From: Litorivita sp040371945
Lineage (GTDB): Bacteria; Pseudomonadota; Alphaproteobacteria; Rhodobacterales; Rhodobacteraceae
Assembly (NCBI RefSeq): GCF_040371945.1
Contig: NZ_BAABWS010000004.1
Span: forward strand, 1 to 64,000
Direction: 5' to 3'
Length of the DNA stretch: 64,000 bases
Below the pieces are notes generated by a model that had not been told where the DNA came from, did no database searches, and saw only the letters and a list, made by a program, of their open reading frames with translations. Below are positions 35,399 to 43,581 of the stretch, one piece after another (within the stretch, counting starts at the first letter, position 1; every line of letters begins with the position of its first letter). The position numbers were made by a program, and so were the translations under genes.

Positions 35399-36709
35399 AT
35401 GAAAGACCTGAGCCCGGCCAAGGCCGACCTAGACCCGATCGAAATTGCCAGCCGCGACGAGATTTCGGCCTTGCAAGTCAAGCGGATGAAATGGTCGCTG
35501 CGCCATGCCTATGACAACGTTCCAATGTATCGCAAACGCTTTGACGAGGCGGGCGTGCATCCCGATGATTTTAAAGAGTTGAAGGATCTGGCCAAGTTCC
35601 CTTTCACCTACAAGGATGACCTGCGCGATAACTATCCTTTCGGTCTGTCAGCGGTCCCAAGGGAGAAGCTCGCGCGCATTCATGCCTCGTCGGGCACAAC
35701 GGGCAAACCGACAGTGGTCGTCTATACCAAGAACGATATTGATATCTGGGCCGATACGCTTGCACGCAGCTTGCGTGCGTCCGGCCTGCGGTCGGGGGAT
35801 GTCATCCACAATGCCTACGGCTATGGCCTGTTCACCGGCGGGCTAGGTGCGCACTACGGCATCGAGCGGTTGGGCGCAGCGGTCGTGCCGATGGGCGGCG
35901 GCCAGACCGAAAAGCAGGTGGGGCTGATAACCGATTTCGAACCCAAGGGCATTCTGGTGACCCCGTCATATATGCTCAACATCCTAGAAGGGTTTCGCAA
36001 AGCGGGTCTCGATCCGCGCGATTCGTCCCTACAGGTTGGTGTATTTGGTGCCGAACCCTGGACCAACGCCATGCGCAAAGAGGTCGAAGAGGCCTTTGAT
36101 ATGCATGCGGTCGATATCTACGGGCTGAGCGAGATCATGGGCCCCGGCGTGGCGAACGAATGTGTCGAAAGCAAAGACGGGCTGCACGTTTGGGAAGATC
36201 ACTACTACCCCGAGGTGATCAATCCGGTAACGGGCGAAGTTGTCGAAGATGGTCAAGAAGGTGAACTGGTTTTCACCACCCTGACCAAAGAAGGCATGCC
36301 AATGATCCGCTACCGCACCCGCGATCTCACGCGGCTTTTGCCTGGCACCGCTCGCAGCATGCGGCGGATGGAGAAAATCACAGGCCGGTCCGATGACATG
36401 ATGATCCTGCGCGGCGTTAACGTGTTTCCGACCCAGATTGAAGAACAGGTCATGGCGACTGGGGGGCTTGCACCCTATTTCCAGATCGAACTTTATAAAT
36501 CAGGTCGTATGGATGCGATGCGCGTGCTCGTAGAGGCCGAACCCGACGCCGCGGATGAACTGTCCAAGACAGCTGCGGCCCGCATGTTGACCAAGCATAT
36601 CAAGGATATGGTTGGTGTCTCGACCGAAGTTGTTGTAGGGCAACCAGGCACTATTGTACGTAGCCAAGGCAAAGCCGTGCGCGTTGTGGACAATCGTAAC
36701 AAGGAATAG
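35399..36709 (+). CDS. paaK: Phenylacetate-CoA ligase
   Basis: A 436-residue AMP-forming ligase that activates phenylacetate to phenylacetyl-CoA, the committed step. It has the ATP-binding motif SSGTTGKPTVVVYTKND, the PaaK-type DIYGLSEIMGPG and the hinge YRTRDLTRLL. The ATG has GGGATGGAGG upstream. Length equals known PaaK. It is followed by the TetR regulator. Confidence 0.96.
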   Translation: MKDLSPAKADLDPIEIASRDEISALQVKRMKWSLRHAYDNVPMYRKRFDEAGVHPDDFKELKDLAKFPFTYKDDLRDNYPFGLSAVPREKLARIHASSGTTGKPTVVVYTKNDIDIWADTLARSLRASGLRSGDVIHNAYGYGLFTGGLGAHYGIERLGAAVVPMGGGQTEKQVGLITDFEPKGILVTPSYMLNILEGFRKAGLDPRDSSLQVGVFGAEPWTNAMRKEVEEAFDMHAVDIYGLSEIMGPGVANECVESKDGLHVWEDHYYPEVINPVTGEVVEDGQEGELVFTTLTKEGMPMIRYRTRDLTRLLPGTARSMRRMEKITGRSDDMMILRGVNVFPTQIEEQVMATGGLAPYFQIELYKSGRMDAMRVLVEAEPDAADELSKTAAARMLTKHIKDMVGVSTEVVVGQPGTIVRSQGKAVRVVDNRNKE

Positions 36710-36711
36710 CT

Positions 36712-37308
36712 GTGTCTCGACCCATTGCCAAAGATCACGACGCCAAGCGCGTTCACATCCTGCGCGTCGCCGCACGCCTGTTTGCCGACAAAGGCTATGC
36801 GCGGGCGTCGATGTCGCAGGTTGCGAAGGAATGCGGGATATCGAAAGCGAACATCTATCACTACTACAGCAGTAAGGACACGCTGCTGTTCGACATTCTG
36901 GATACCTACCTGTCGGCGCTTAGCGCGCGCATCACCGGTTTGGCGCTGGACGGGCTTGAACCGCCCGATCAGCTGGGGCGGGTTATCGTGGAGACATTGC
37001 AATCTTACGAAGGTATGGACCACGAACATAAGATCCAGACCGAAGGCATTCCGCTATTGCCCGAAGAGCAGCAGAAAATTCTGAAATCTTATCAACGCGA
37101 TATGGTCGTCCACATGAGCAACATCGTGCGAAGCATCGCGCCGGATGTTTTTACCGATGACCCGCGTAAATTACGTGCGACGGTGATGTCGATCTTTGGC
37201 ATGCTCAACTGGTTTTATATGTGGAACAGCAGCACGGGCCACGAGGCGAGAGATGACTACGCCAAGCTGGTTACCAAGCTGACACTGACAGGCGTGCACG
37301 GGCTATAG
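36712..37308 (+). CDS. paaR: TetR-family regulator of the phenylacetate genes (PaaR-like)
   Basis: A 198-residue regulator. The N-terminal HTH is KRVHILRVAARLFADKGYARASMSQVAKECGISKANIYHYYSSKDTLL; the C-terminal ligand domain contains DEHKIQTEG-like and FGMLNWFYMWNSS segments typical of the TetR_C group found with paa genes in proteobacteria. The GTG start is two bases after the paaK stop. It is the best candidate to bind the palindromes at 4860 and 34099. The symbol is assigned by context. Confidence 0.82.
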   Translation: MSRPIAKDHDAKRVHILRVAARLFADKGYARASMSQVAKECGISKANIYHYYSSKDTLLFDILDTYLSALSARITGLALDGLEPPDQLGRVIVETLQSYEGMDHEHKIQTEGIPLLPEEQQKILKSYQRDMVVHMSNIVRSIAPDVFTDDPRKLRATVMSIFGMLNWFYMWNSSTGHEARDDYAKLVTKLTLTGVHGL

Positions 37309-37382
37309 GAGCCGCGCACGGGGGATTGCCAACCTGACGGCAGCAGAGCGAAGCGGCCGCCAAGTGTATTTGTGTCAGGCGG

Positions 37383-37784
37383 TCATTTCGAGCTCATCAT
37401 TGTGCCAGAGGCCGAAAGCACAGGATCTTGCAGGGCGCGCCCCAACAGGATCAACGCAACACCCGTGGTCAGGAAATTGAAGCCAAGTTCCAGACCCAAA
37501 AGCCAATTGGCGGTATCGGGCCAACCAAACAGGATCAAAAAGCCCACGATCAAAGCAACGATCCCAGATGCGAACATCCAAATCTATCCGGCATGTCCCA
37601 CTTTGAGCGAGAGGGACGACAAAATGGAGTAGATGCCCTCCAAAAGCAAGGATGCCACAACCATCAACGTAAGCACCTCGGCACCAAGGCCGGGGAAAAT
37701 CAGGACCATCACACCGACGACAGCAACCAACACAAAAGCCAGCGTTACGATCCGAGTGTCGAGGACGTTTGCATTATCGGACAT
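37383..37784 (-). pseudogene. HdeD-like (DUF308) membrane protein remnant
   Basis: One frame reads MSDNANVLDTRIVTLAFVLV ... LSLKVGHAG, then a TAG stop (37584-37586), then IWMFASGIVALIVGFLILFGWPDTANW ... LGRALQD. Both parts are consecutive repeats of the HdeD/DUF308 transmembrane fold, so an intact frame has been broken by a single stop. The usual first membrane repeat is missing: the upstream side runs straight into the tyrosine recombinase gene. It marks a recombination junction. Confidence 0.7.
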
Positions 37785-37804
37785 CAATGAATATGCTCGG
37801 CGAC

Positions 37805-38920
37805 ATGTCAGAAAACACCGAGAAATCGAGCTCAGAACCACCGATCGGGTCTTCGGCCAACGAGGACAACGAGAGAGATCGTCCTGACGGCGAGGCCTTG
37901 AGCCTGCCTTCCTTTGTGGCTGGGTCCGGCACCCTCGATCGGCTGGTCGACACCGCGCGCGACTATGCCCGCGCCGCGGCCTCGGACAACACGCTGAAGG
38001 CCTATGCCAAGGACTGGGCGCATTTCGCGCGCTGGTGCCGGATGAAGGGCGTCGAGCCGCTGTCTCCGTCACCTGAAATGATCGGGCTTTATCTCGCCGA
38101 TCTGGCGTCCGGATCAGGCTCCTCCCCTTCGCAGTCGGCGTCCCGACCCCTGTCGGTCAGTACGATAGACCGCCGCCTGTCCGGTCTCGCCTGGAACTAC
38201 GCGCAGCGCGGCTTCAACCTTGATCGCAGGAACCGCCATATCGCCACCGTGCTCTCAGGGATCAAGCGCAAGCATGCGCGTCCCCCGGTACAGAAGGCAG
38301 CGATCCTGGCCGAAGACATCCTCGCGATGGTGGCCACCCTGCCCTACGACCTGCGCGGGTTGAGGGACCGGGCGATCCTGCTCTTGGGCTATGCCGGCGG
38401 CCTCCGGCGCTCGGAAATCGTCAGCCTCGACGTTCACAAGGACGACACGCCGGACTCTGGCGGCTGGATCGAGATCTTCGACAAGGGTGCCCTCCTGACC
38501 CTCAACGCCAAAACCGGTTGGCGCGAGGTCGAGATCGGCCGCGGCTCCAAGGACCATACCTGCCCCGTGCACGCACTCGAAGAATGGCTGCGCTTCGCCA
38601 AGATCGACTTCGGTCCGGTCTTTGTCGGCACCTCGCGCGATGGCAAAAAGGCCTCCGAAGCGAGATTGAACGACAAGCATGTCGCTCGGCTGATCAAACG
38701 CACGGTTCTGGACGCCGGAATTCGGTCCGAGCTGCCCGAAAAGGACCGGCTCGCGCTGTTTTCCGGTCACTCCTTGCGCGCAGGGCTCGCCAGTTCGGCC
38801 GAAGTCGACGAACGCTACGTGCAAAAGCAACTGGGGCACGCCTCAGCCGAAATGACCCGCCGCTATCAACGCCGCCGCGACCGGTTCCGAGTGAACCTGA
38901 CGCAGGCAGCCGGGTTGTGA
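37805..38920 (+). CDS. Tyrosine recombinase/integrase
   Basis: About 371 residues. The N-terminal SAM-like core-binding domain spans about residues 45-165 (DNTLKAYAKDWAHFARWCRMKGVEPL, STIDRRLSGLAWNYAQRG). The catalytic domain has the first Arg in YAGGLRRSEIVSLD, HSLRAGLAS (His-x-x-Arg), LGHASAEMTRRYQRR (His and nucleophile Tyr). Start M at 37805 is chosen for spacing; in-frame ATGs at 37787 and 37793 are possible. It might catalyse integration, dimer resolution or cassette-like rearrangement. It begins exactly where the hdeD remnant is cut. Confidence 0.85.
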   Translation: MSENTEKSSSEPPIGSSANEDNERDRPDGEALSLPSFVAGSGTLDRLVDTARDYARAAASDNTLKAYAKDWAHFARWCRMKGVEPLSPSPEMIGLYLADLASGSGSSPSQSASRPLSVSTIDRRLSGLAWNYAQRGFNLDRRNRHIATVLSGIKRKHARPPVQKAAILAEDILAMVATLPYDLRGLRDRAILLLGYAGGLRRSEIVSLDVHKDDTPDSGGWIEIFDKGALLTLNAKTGWREVEIGRGSKDHTCPVHALEEWLRFAKIDFGPVFVGTSRDGKKASEARLNDKHVARLIKRTVLDAGIRSELPEKDRLALFSGHSLRAGLASSAEVDERYVQKQLGHASAEMTRRYQRRRDRFRVNLTQAAGL

Positions 38921-38926
38921 CGTGGA

Positions 38927-39262
38927 TCAGGAGTCTTCGGACTTCAAAGCCGAAAGTGAGGCCACATGGCGAGGGAGATCGCTGCGGGAATGGAGGATAT
39001 CCACGATATTGACCTCGTCCGATCGATCCAGAAAGACGAGGAAATGCTCCCCTGCCCTGATGAACCGCAGGTCTTCGACATCATCAACGAGACCTGCGCA
39101 GCTCCGGCTATGGGCTTGACCATTCAGAGTACTTTCACAGCGGTTGTGCAATTCGGCCTCGCAAAGCCCTGCTTGGCTCAACCCGAAGGTTTCAACCGTC
39201 CATCTGGCGATTTCGGTAAGGCTGGCTTCTGCACGGCGGCTCAGCCGGACGGATCGGCTCAT
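38927..39262 (-). CDS. ParE/RelE-family toxin without its antitoxin
   Basis: A 111-residue protein with the ParE pattern: LSRRAEASLTEIARWTVETFG at the start, HSRSCAGLVDDVEDLRFIRAGEHFLVFL, then VNIVDILHSRSDLPRHV. Known relatives inhibit gyrase. The ATG overlaps an upstream TGA (ATGA), the arrangement expected for a preceding parD, but only about 15 codons remain before the rep gene stop, so the antitoxin appears truncated or lost. It is convergent with the recombinase gene. Confidence 0.78.
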   Translation of the reverse strand: MSRSVRLSRRAEASLTEIARWTVETFGLSQAGLCEAELHNRCESTLNGQAHSRSCAGLVDDVEDLRFIRAGEHFLVFLDRSDEVNIVDILHSRSDLPRHVASLSALKSEDS

Positions 39263-39299
39263 GAACGCGCGCGCGCTGGTCTAGGCCCAAAAACAGACT

Positions 39300-40475
39300 C
39301 TATTCCGCCTCAAATGCCTCTGGATCGAGGCCGCGCCAGAAGCCTTCGATCGCCTCGAAGTTCAGCGCGGACATCCATCCGTGGCGCTCGAAATCGCTGC
39401 GCGCGGCGGCGCCGGACAGTTGCGACAAGAACAGCCGCTTGTCGGCATCGCGCTGCGTCGGGCTGCGCGCGGCCACCAGATCGCGGATCCGAGCCAGCCG
39501 CCCTGCCCTCTCGGACACCGGCGCCGCCGCTGCCGCGGCTTCGGGCGCGCGGTAATCGGCTTTGAGCGCCGCCGAAAGGTACCGCACCGGATCCTTCACC
39601 CCTTGCTGCGCGCGGGTATAATCGAGCTTGCCGCGCACATAATCCTCGCCATGTTCGGCCACCCATTGCCGCGCCAACCGATCACTCGCGCCAAGCTCGC
39701 GCAGGCTGGTGTAAACCGGCGCATTGCGCAGCCCTGCCCCGTCATCGATGTCCAAAATCGCCAATTGCGGATTTTCGGCGATCTTGAACCGGATCTCGCT
39801 CACCGTGCGGCCGCGTTTGCGAATTTCCGGTGTCACGATGATGTTCGAGGTCTTGTTGACCTCGGCCACCGCCGGTTTGATGATCTTGGCGTTGAGGTGT
39901 TTGTAGCTCTCGTAATAGCTGCTGTCCGCGACCCCCATGAGCCTGCGGAACAGATCAAGGCTCCACCACCCCGTGCTTCCGGTGCGCACGAAGCGATAGC
40001 AATTCTCGTAAAGCGCCAAAGCATGGCCGGAGGTAAAGCGGCGCTGGATATTGAGATTGATCAGCGCAAAGACCTGCGGATCGCTGAGCTTTTCGGCCAA
40101 GGCGGGCGAATAGGCATATTCGCAAATCCCGCCCTTGAGCTTGGCATAGCTGAGCAGCGAGGAGACGCCCCATTCCTGCGTGCCGCTGGCATCGAGCATA
40201 TCCCACTCGGCAACAGTCTCTGCAAGGCCGCGTAGAGACTGTTTTAGCGTGTCCATATCGTTGGAATTATACCCCACCATGAGGCATAGGGTGCGCGCAT
40301 CGATTTGAAACACCTGTTCGCGGGTCAACATGTCATAGGCGTTGAGCAACAAGACATTGGACAGCTTGCGCTGGAGCAGCGTCAGCTTGCCGGACACATG
40401 GATCGCCGCCACATGTTTCTTCACCGCGCCGCGGCGCAGGGATCCTGATAATTGCTCGCGTGGAATGTCCTGCAC
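39300..40475 (-). CDS. Plasmid replication initiator, Rep_3 superfamily
   Basis: A 391-residue initiator. The Rep_3 winged-helix pattern appears in SGKLTLLQRKLSNVLLLNAYDML, QRRFTSGHALALYENCYRF and WWSLDLFRRLMGVADSSYYESYKHLNAKIIKPAVAEVN. The C-terminal third is Ala-rich and variable. It would bind iterons in the adjacent origin region and recruit the host replisome. It is divergent from parA-parB, as in many alphaproteobacterial plasmids. I do not assign it to a named compatibility group. Confidence 0.88.
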   Translation of the reverse strand: MQDIPREQLSGSLRRGAVKKHVAAIHVSGKLTLLQRKLSNVLLLNAYDMLTREQVFQIDARTLCLMVGYNSNDMDTLKQSLRGLAETVAEWDMLDASGTQEWGVSSLLSYAKLKGGICEYAYSPALAEKLSDPQVFALINLNIQRRFTSGHALALYENCYRFVRTGSTGWWSLDLFRRLMGVADSSYYESYKHLNAKIIKPAVAEVNKTSNIIVTPEIRKRGRTVSEIRFKIAENPQLAILDIDDGAGLRNAPVYTSLRELGASDRLARQWVAEHGEDYVRGKLDYTRAQQGVKDPVRYLSAALKADYRAPEAAAAAAPVSERAGRLARIRDLVAARSPTQRDADKRLFLSQLSGAAARSDFERHGWMSALNFEAIEGFWRGLDPEAFEAE

Positions 40476-40994
40476 GGATTCTTCTCCACCTCCTGCTCTA
40501 TTGCCTTAACTTGCCCGAAAAGGTACCCGTCTTCAAGTCCCTTCAAGGAACCTTTGCGGGCTGTGGCGCGTGGGGCATCGGGGTGCGGCACGACCAGCGC
40601 AGAGGCGCCAAAGGAACCCATTTGCGGGATGGGCTGTGACGGCGATTCGCTTGGATCAAGCAAAATCGACCCTAATTCAGCCAAACCCGTGCATTGGCGC
40701 CCTTCCTCCCGCGAATCGGGACCCTTGATCCCGTAAACTGGTCCCCCTGATCCTGTTCTCGGGTCCGCATGGTCCCGTGATCGGGCACCCAGAATGGATT
40801 ATCTTATTGAAATTTAATGGATTTCTGCGCTTAAAGAGTCTTAAAGACTCCTAAAGATACTACAACATATAGGTGTGTTGTTTTCTTGGATCACTATTTT
40901 TCCTTTGAAAGAGCGGGTTGCGATTCCCAATTGGCCTTGGATGTGCGATATTCATCGTAATATCGTAGAAACATGCGAACATCATCGAGGTAAC
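40476..40994. other. Putative origin of replication with several repeat families
   Basis: This 519-base gene-free region between rep and parA has three features of an iteron origin. A direct repeat (AAGGAACC...TTTGCGGG..GGCTGTG) occurs at 40546 and 40611. GG(A/T)CCC-N-TGATC repeats lie at 40718, 40739 and 40770. An AT-rich segment at 40796-40866 contains three tandem 10-base units (TTAAAGAGTC, TTAAAGACTC, CTAAAGATAC at 40831-40860) and a 15-base palindrome GAGTCTTAAAGACTC at 40836-40850. I saw no perfect DnaA box. Confidence 0.55.
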
Positions 40995-42389
40995 ATGGCA
41001 TCTTCTGGCAAAGGCCCGATCCCCCCCTACTTCCATATCGATCCGGAAAAAGCGGCGGGCAAGCTCTCTGATCCTATCGACACGGCGCGATTCGCGAAAG
41101 CCGCTGCCTTTGTCGCCAAGGGGCGCGATGATCTGGCCAAGCGGGGCTATTCCCCCGATGGCAAGAAGCGTCTGCGCAAATTCTCCACTTGGGAAGTCTG
41201 TCGCTACCTGCTCTCGGTCGCGCCCGCCCATCTGCGCCGCGTGCTCAAGGCCAACCCCGATTTGCCGCAAGGCCAAGGCGAGGGCAATTCCAAATGGTTC
41301 ACCCTCGAAGAGGTCCTCGCGTTGCGCGATTTTTTCGCCGAGGAAGGCGCGGTCAACCGTGAATACCGCTCGTGGCGGCCCGAGGGCCTGCCCGCCAAAA
41401 CCATCGCAGTGGCGAATTTCAAAGGCGGCGTCGGCAAGACCTCGACCGCCGCGCATCTGGCTATGTCAGCGGCGCTGGACGGCTATCGCGTCTTGGTGGT
41501 CGATCTCGATAGCCAAGGCTCGATGACGTCGATTTTAGGTGGAACAGTCTCTGATGAATGGGAAACCGCCTTTCCGCTTCTGGCCAAGGATTACGCCCAA
41601 CATGTGGTGGCCGAAAACACCGTGCGCGCGGCCTCCGGCGCGGCGCCCCTGCCCCTCGACGAAACCCTTACCGAAGCCTTAACGGTTTCGCCGCGAAACC
41701 TGATCCAATCGACCCATTGGCCCAATATCGACCTGATCGGCGCGCAGCTGAACCTCTATTGGGCCGAGTTTCAGGTCCCCGTCTGGCGGATGCAGCTCAA
41801 GTCCTGGCCGCTATGGGATGCGCTGACCAATGCCTTGGAGAAGGAAAAAATCACCGATGATTACGACATTATCATCCTCGATACGCCCCCTGCCCTCGGC
41901 TATCTGACGATCAACGCCCTCGCCGCCGCCGACATCCTTTTGGTCCCTCTTGGGGCCTCCTTTTTGGAGTTCGATTCGACGGGGCGTTTCTTCGATATGC
42001 TCTACTCCACCTTCGCCTCGATCGAGGACGGCGAGAACCGCGTTCGGCGCCGTGACGGCTTGCCGGAGATGAAGTTCGAATGGGACGCGGTGCGGGCTTT
42101 GATTACCCGTTTCGATGCGGGGCAGCAGACCGATCTGGCCAATGTGATTCAGGCCTATTTCGGCGATTTCATGACCACCTACCGGCAGGAGGTCACCGCC
42201 ATGGTCGGTCAAGCGGGCGTGCAGGTGAACGGGATCTACGAGGCCGATTATCGCGAGTTCAACCGCGATACCTATGTGCGCGGGCGCGAGACGTTTGACC
42301 GCACTTGGGCCGAGATCAAGGAAGTGGTTTTGGGCACGTGGTGGCGCGATTTACAGATGCAGAACGCCGAAGCGGGCGAGGAGGAATAG
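40995..42389 (+). CDS. parA: ParA-family partitioning ATPase
   Basis: A 464-residue Walker-type partition ATPase with a long N-terminal region. Residues about 60-130 resemble a MerR-like DNA-binding domain seen in RepA/ParA partition proteins. The deviant Walker A KGGVGKT is at 143-149, followed by VLVVDLDSQGSMT and DIIILDTPPALGYLTINAL. ATG 40995 follows CGAGG; the frame is open upstream, but codons before this are in the origin region. A candidate parS palindrome lies inside its coding sequence at 41684-41700. The parB start follows directly. Confidence 0.93.
   Translation: MASSGKGPIPPYFHIDPEKAAGKLSDPIDTARFAKAAAFVAKGRDDLAKRGYSPDGKKRLRKFSTWEVCRYLLSVAPAHLRRVLKANPDLPQGQGEGNSKWFTLEEVLALRDFFAEEGAVNREYRSWRPEGLPAKTIAVANFKGGVGKTSTAAHLAMSAALDGYRVLVVDLDSQGSMTSILGGTVSDEWETAFPLLAKDYAQHVVAENTVRAASGAAPLPLDETLTEALTVSPRNLIQSTHWPNIDLIGAQLNLYWAEFQVPVWRMQLKSWPLWDALTNALEKEKITDDYDIIILDTPPALGYLTINALAAADILLVPLGASFLEFDSTGRFFDMLYSTFASIEDGENRVRRRDGLPEMKFEWDAVRALITRFDAGQQTDLANVIQAYFGDFMTTYRQEVTAMVGQAGVQVNGIYEADYREFNRDTYVRGRETFDRTWAEIKEVVLGTWWRDLQMQNAEAGEEE
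41684..41700. promoter_or_regulatory. Candidate parS site 1 (inside parA)
   Basis: GGTTTCGCCGCGAAACC is a perfect 17-base palindrome about a central C. The same 13-14-base core recurs at 42453 and 43501, and I noticed no copies elsewhere in the window. Confidence 0.55.
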
Positions 42390-42390
42390 G

Positions 42391-43500
42391 ATGGCAAAAC
42401 GCAGGAAGCTGGAGGCCCCGACGGCCGATGATCTGAGCCGGATCGAGGAGGAGTTTCGCCGCGAAACCCAAGGGCGAAAAAGCGCCATGGCGCCGATTTC
42501 GCAGGTCGCGGCAGAAGCCGCCGAGGCCCATGAGGTTGCCCCCGCGCAGCAGCGCGCCAAACAGGCCAAGGACAGCGCCGATGCCGAACGGCTGCGCCGT
42601 GCGCAAGAGCAAGGGCTTGTTATGCTTGAGCTACCTCTGGGCGTCATTGAGGCCGATGCGATGGTGCGCGACCGCACGGTGATCGACCCCGAGGAAATGA
42701 CGGAATTACAGACCTCTATCGCCGCCAACGGGCTGCGGCTTCCGATCGAGGTTTACCTGCTCGGCGCGGGTGCGGACGCAGTCGATACGCCGCGTTATGG
42801 ATTGCTCTCGGGCTACCGTCGGCTGATGGCGGTGCGCAACCTGCGCGCCCTCACGGAGCAGGGGAAATACGACACGATCAAAGCGGTGCTGCGCGACCCC
42901 GAGGCCATGGGCGGGGCCTTTGCCGCCATGGTCGAGGAGAACGAAGTGCGCGCCTCGCTGAGCCAATTCGAGCGCGGGCGCATCGCGGTGATCGCGGCGC
43001 AGCAGGGGGCCTTTGCCAATACCGAAGAGGCGGTGAACGCGTTGTTTCCGGCGGCCTCGAAAGCCAAGCGCTCCAAGATCCGCAGCTTCGCGCTGATTTT
43101 TGAGGAGCTGGGCGACATGCTGCGTTTTCCCGAGGCGCTCAAGGAGCGTGAGGGGCTGCGGGTGGCGGCGGCGCTGCGCATGGGGGGCGAGGCGCGGCTG
43201 CGCGAGGTTCTGGCCAGCGACGCGGGCGAGACGCCCGATCTGGAATGGGATTTGATCGCCGCCGCTTTGGCCGAATTCGAGGCCAAGGAAAAGGACCGCT
43301 CGCGCGGCGGGCGGCCCAAAACCGCGCTGCCAAAACCGGGGTGGCAGGGGGCCGATACCTTGCGGCTGTCCAGCGGCGTCACCCTGCGCAAACAGGCGGA
43401 TTCGCGCGGCTATCTGATCCGGCTTGAAGGCAAGCCCGTCAATGCCGATCTGGTCGATATGATTATGGTGGAATTGCAAAACCTGCTCGAAAAACCATAG
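42391..43500 (+). CDS. parB: ParB-family partition protein
   Basis: A 369-residue centromere-binding protein. The ParB/Srx-like nuclease-fold segment (MVRDRTVIDPEEMTELQTSIAANGLRLPIEVY, YGLLSGYRRLMAVRNL) is followed by the box-II-like MVEENEVRASLSQFERGRIAVIA and a HTH region. The start has GAGGAGGAAT upstream at the parA stop. It forms the partition complex with ParA and the nearby palindromes. Confidence 0.93.
   Translation: MAKRRKLEAPTADDLSRIEEEFRRETQGRKSAMAPISQVAAEAAEAHEVAPAQQRAKQAKDSADAERLRRAQEQGLVMLELPLGVIEADAMVRDRTVIDPEEMTELQTSIAANGLRLPIEVYLLGAGADAVDTPRYGLLSGYRRLMAVRNLRALTEQGKYDTIKAVLRDPEAMGGAFAAMVEENEVRASLSQFERGRIAVIAAQQGAFANTEEAVNALFPAASKAKRSKIRSFALIFEELGDMLRFPEALKEREGLRVAAALRMGGEARLREVLASDAGETPDLEWDLIAAALAEFEAKEKDRSRGGRPKTALPKPGWQGADTLRLSSGVTLRKQADSRGYLIRLEGKPVNADLVDMIMVELQNLLEKP
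42453..42467. promoter_or_regulatory. Candidate parS site 2 (inside parB)
   Basis: GTTTCGCCGCGAAAC is a perfect 15-base palindrome within the 5' part of parB, with the same core as the sites at 41684 and 43501. Confidence 0.55.
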
Positions 43501-43515
43501 GTTTCGCCGCGAAAA
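43501..43515. promoter_or_regulatory. Candidate parS site 3 (after parB)
   Basis: GTTTCGCCGCGAAAA starts at the base after the parB stop codon and differs from the perfect palindrome only at the last base. Confidence 0.5.
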
Positions 43516-43537
43516 GCTTAGAAAAATTGTTTTTTAT

Positions 43538-43574
43538 CAGTGGCTTAGCGCGTCGCTCTCGCGCTAAGCCACTG
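43538..43574. terminator. Long perfect inverted repeat between parB and the subtilase gene
   Basis: CAGTGGCTTAGCGCG and CGCGCTAAGCCACTG form a perfect 15-base stem with a 7-base loop between two convergent genes. A bidirectional terminator is most likely. A T-run (TTGTTTTTTAT) lies on the parB side rather than after the stem, so the U-tract is not canonical for rightward transcripts, and a protein-binding site cannot be excluded. Confidence 0.55.
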
Positions 43575-43581
43575 ATTGCAT

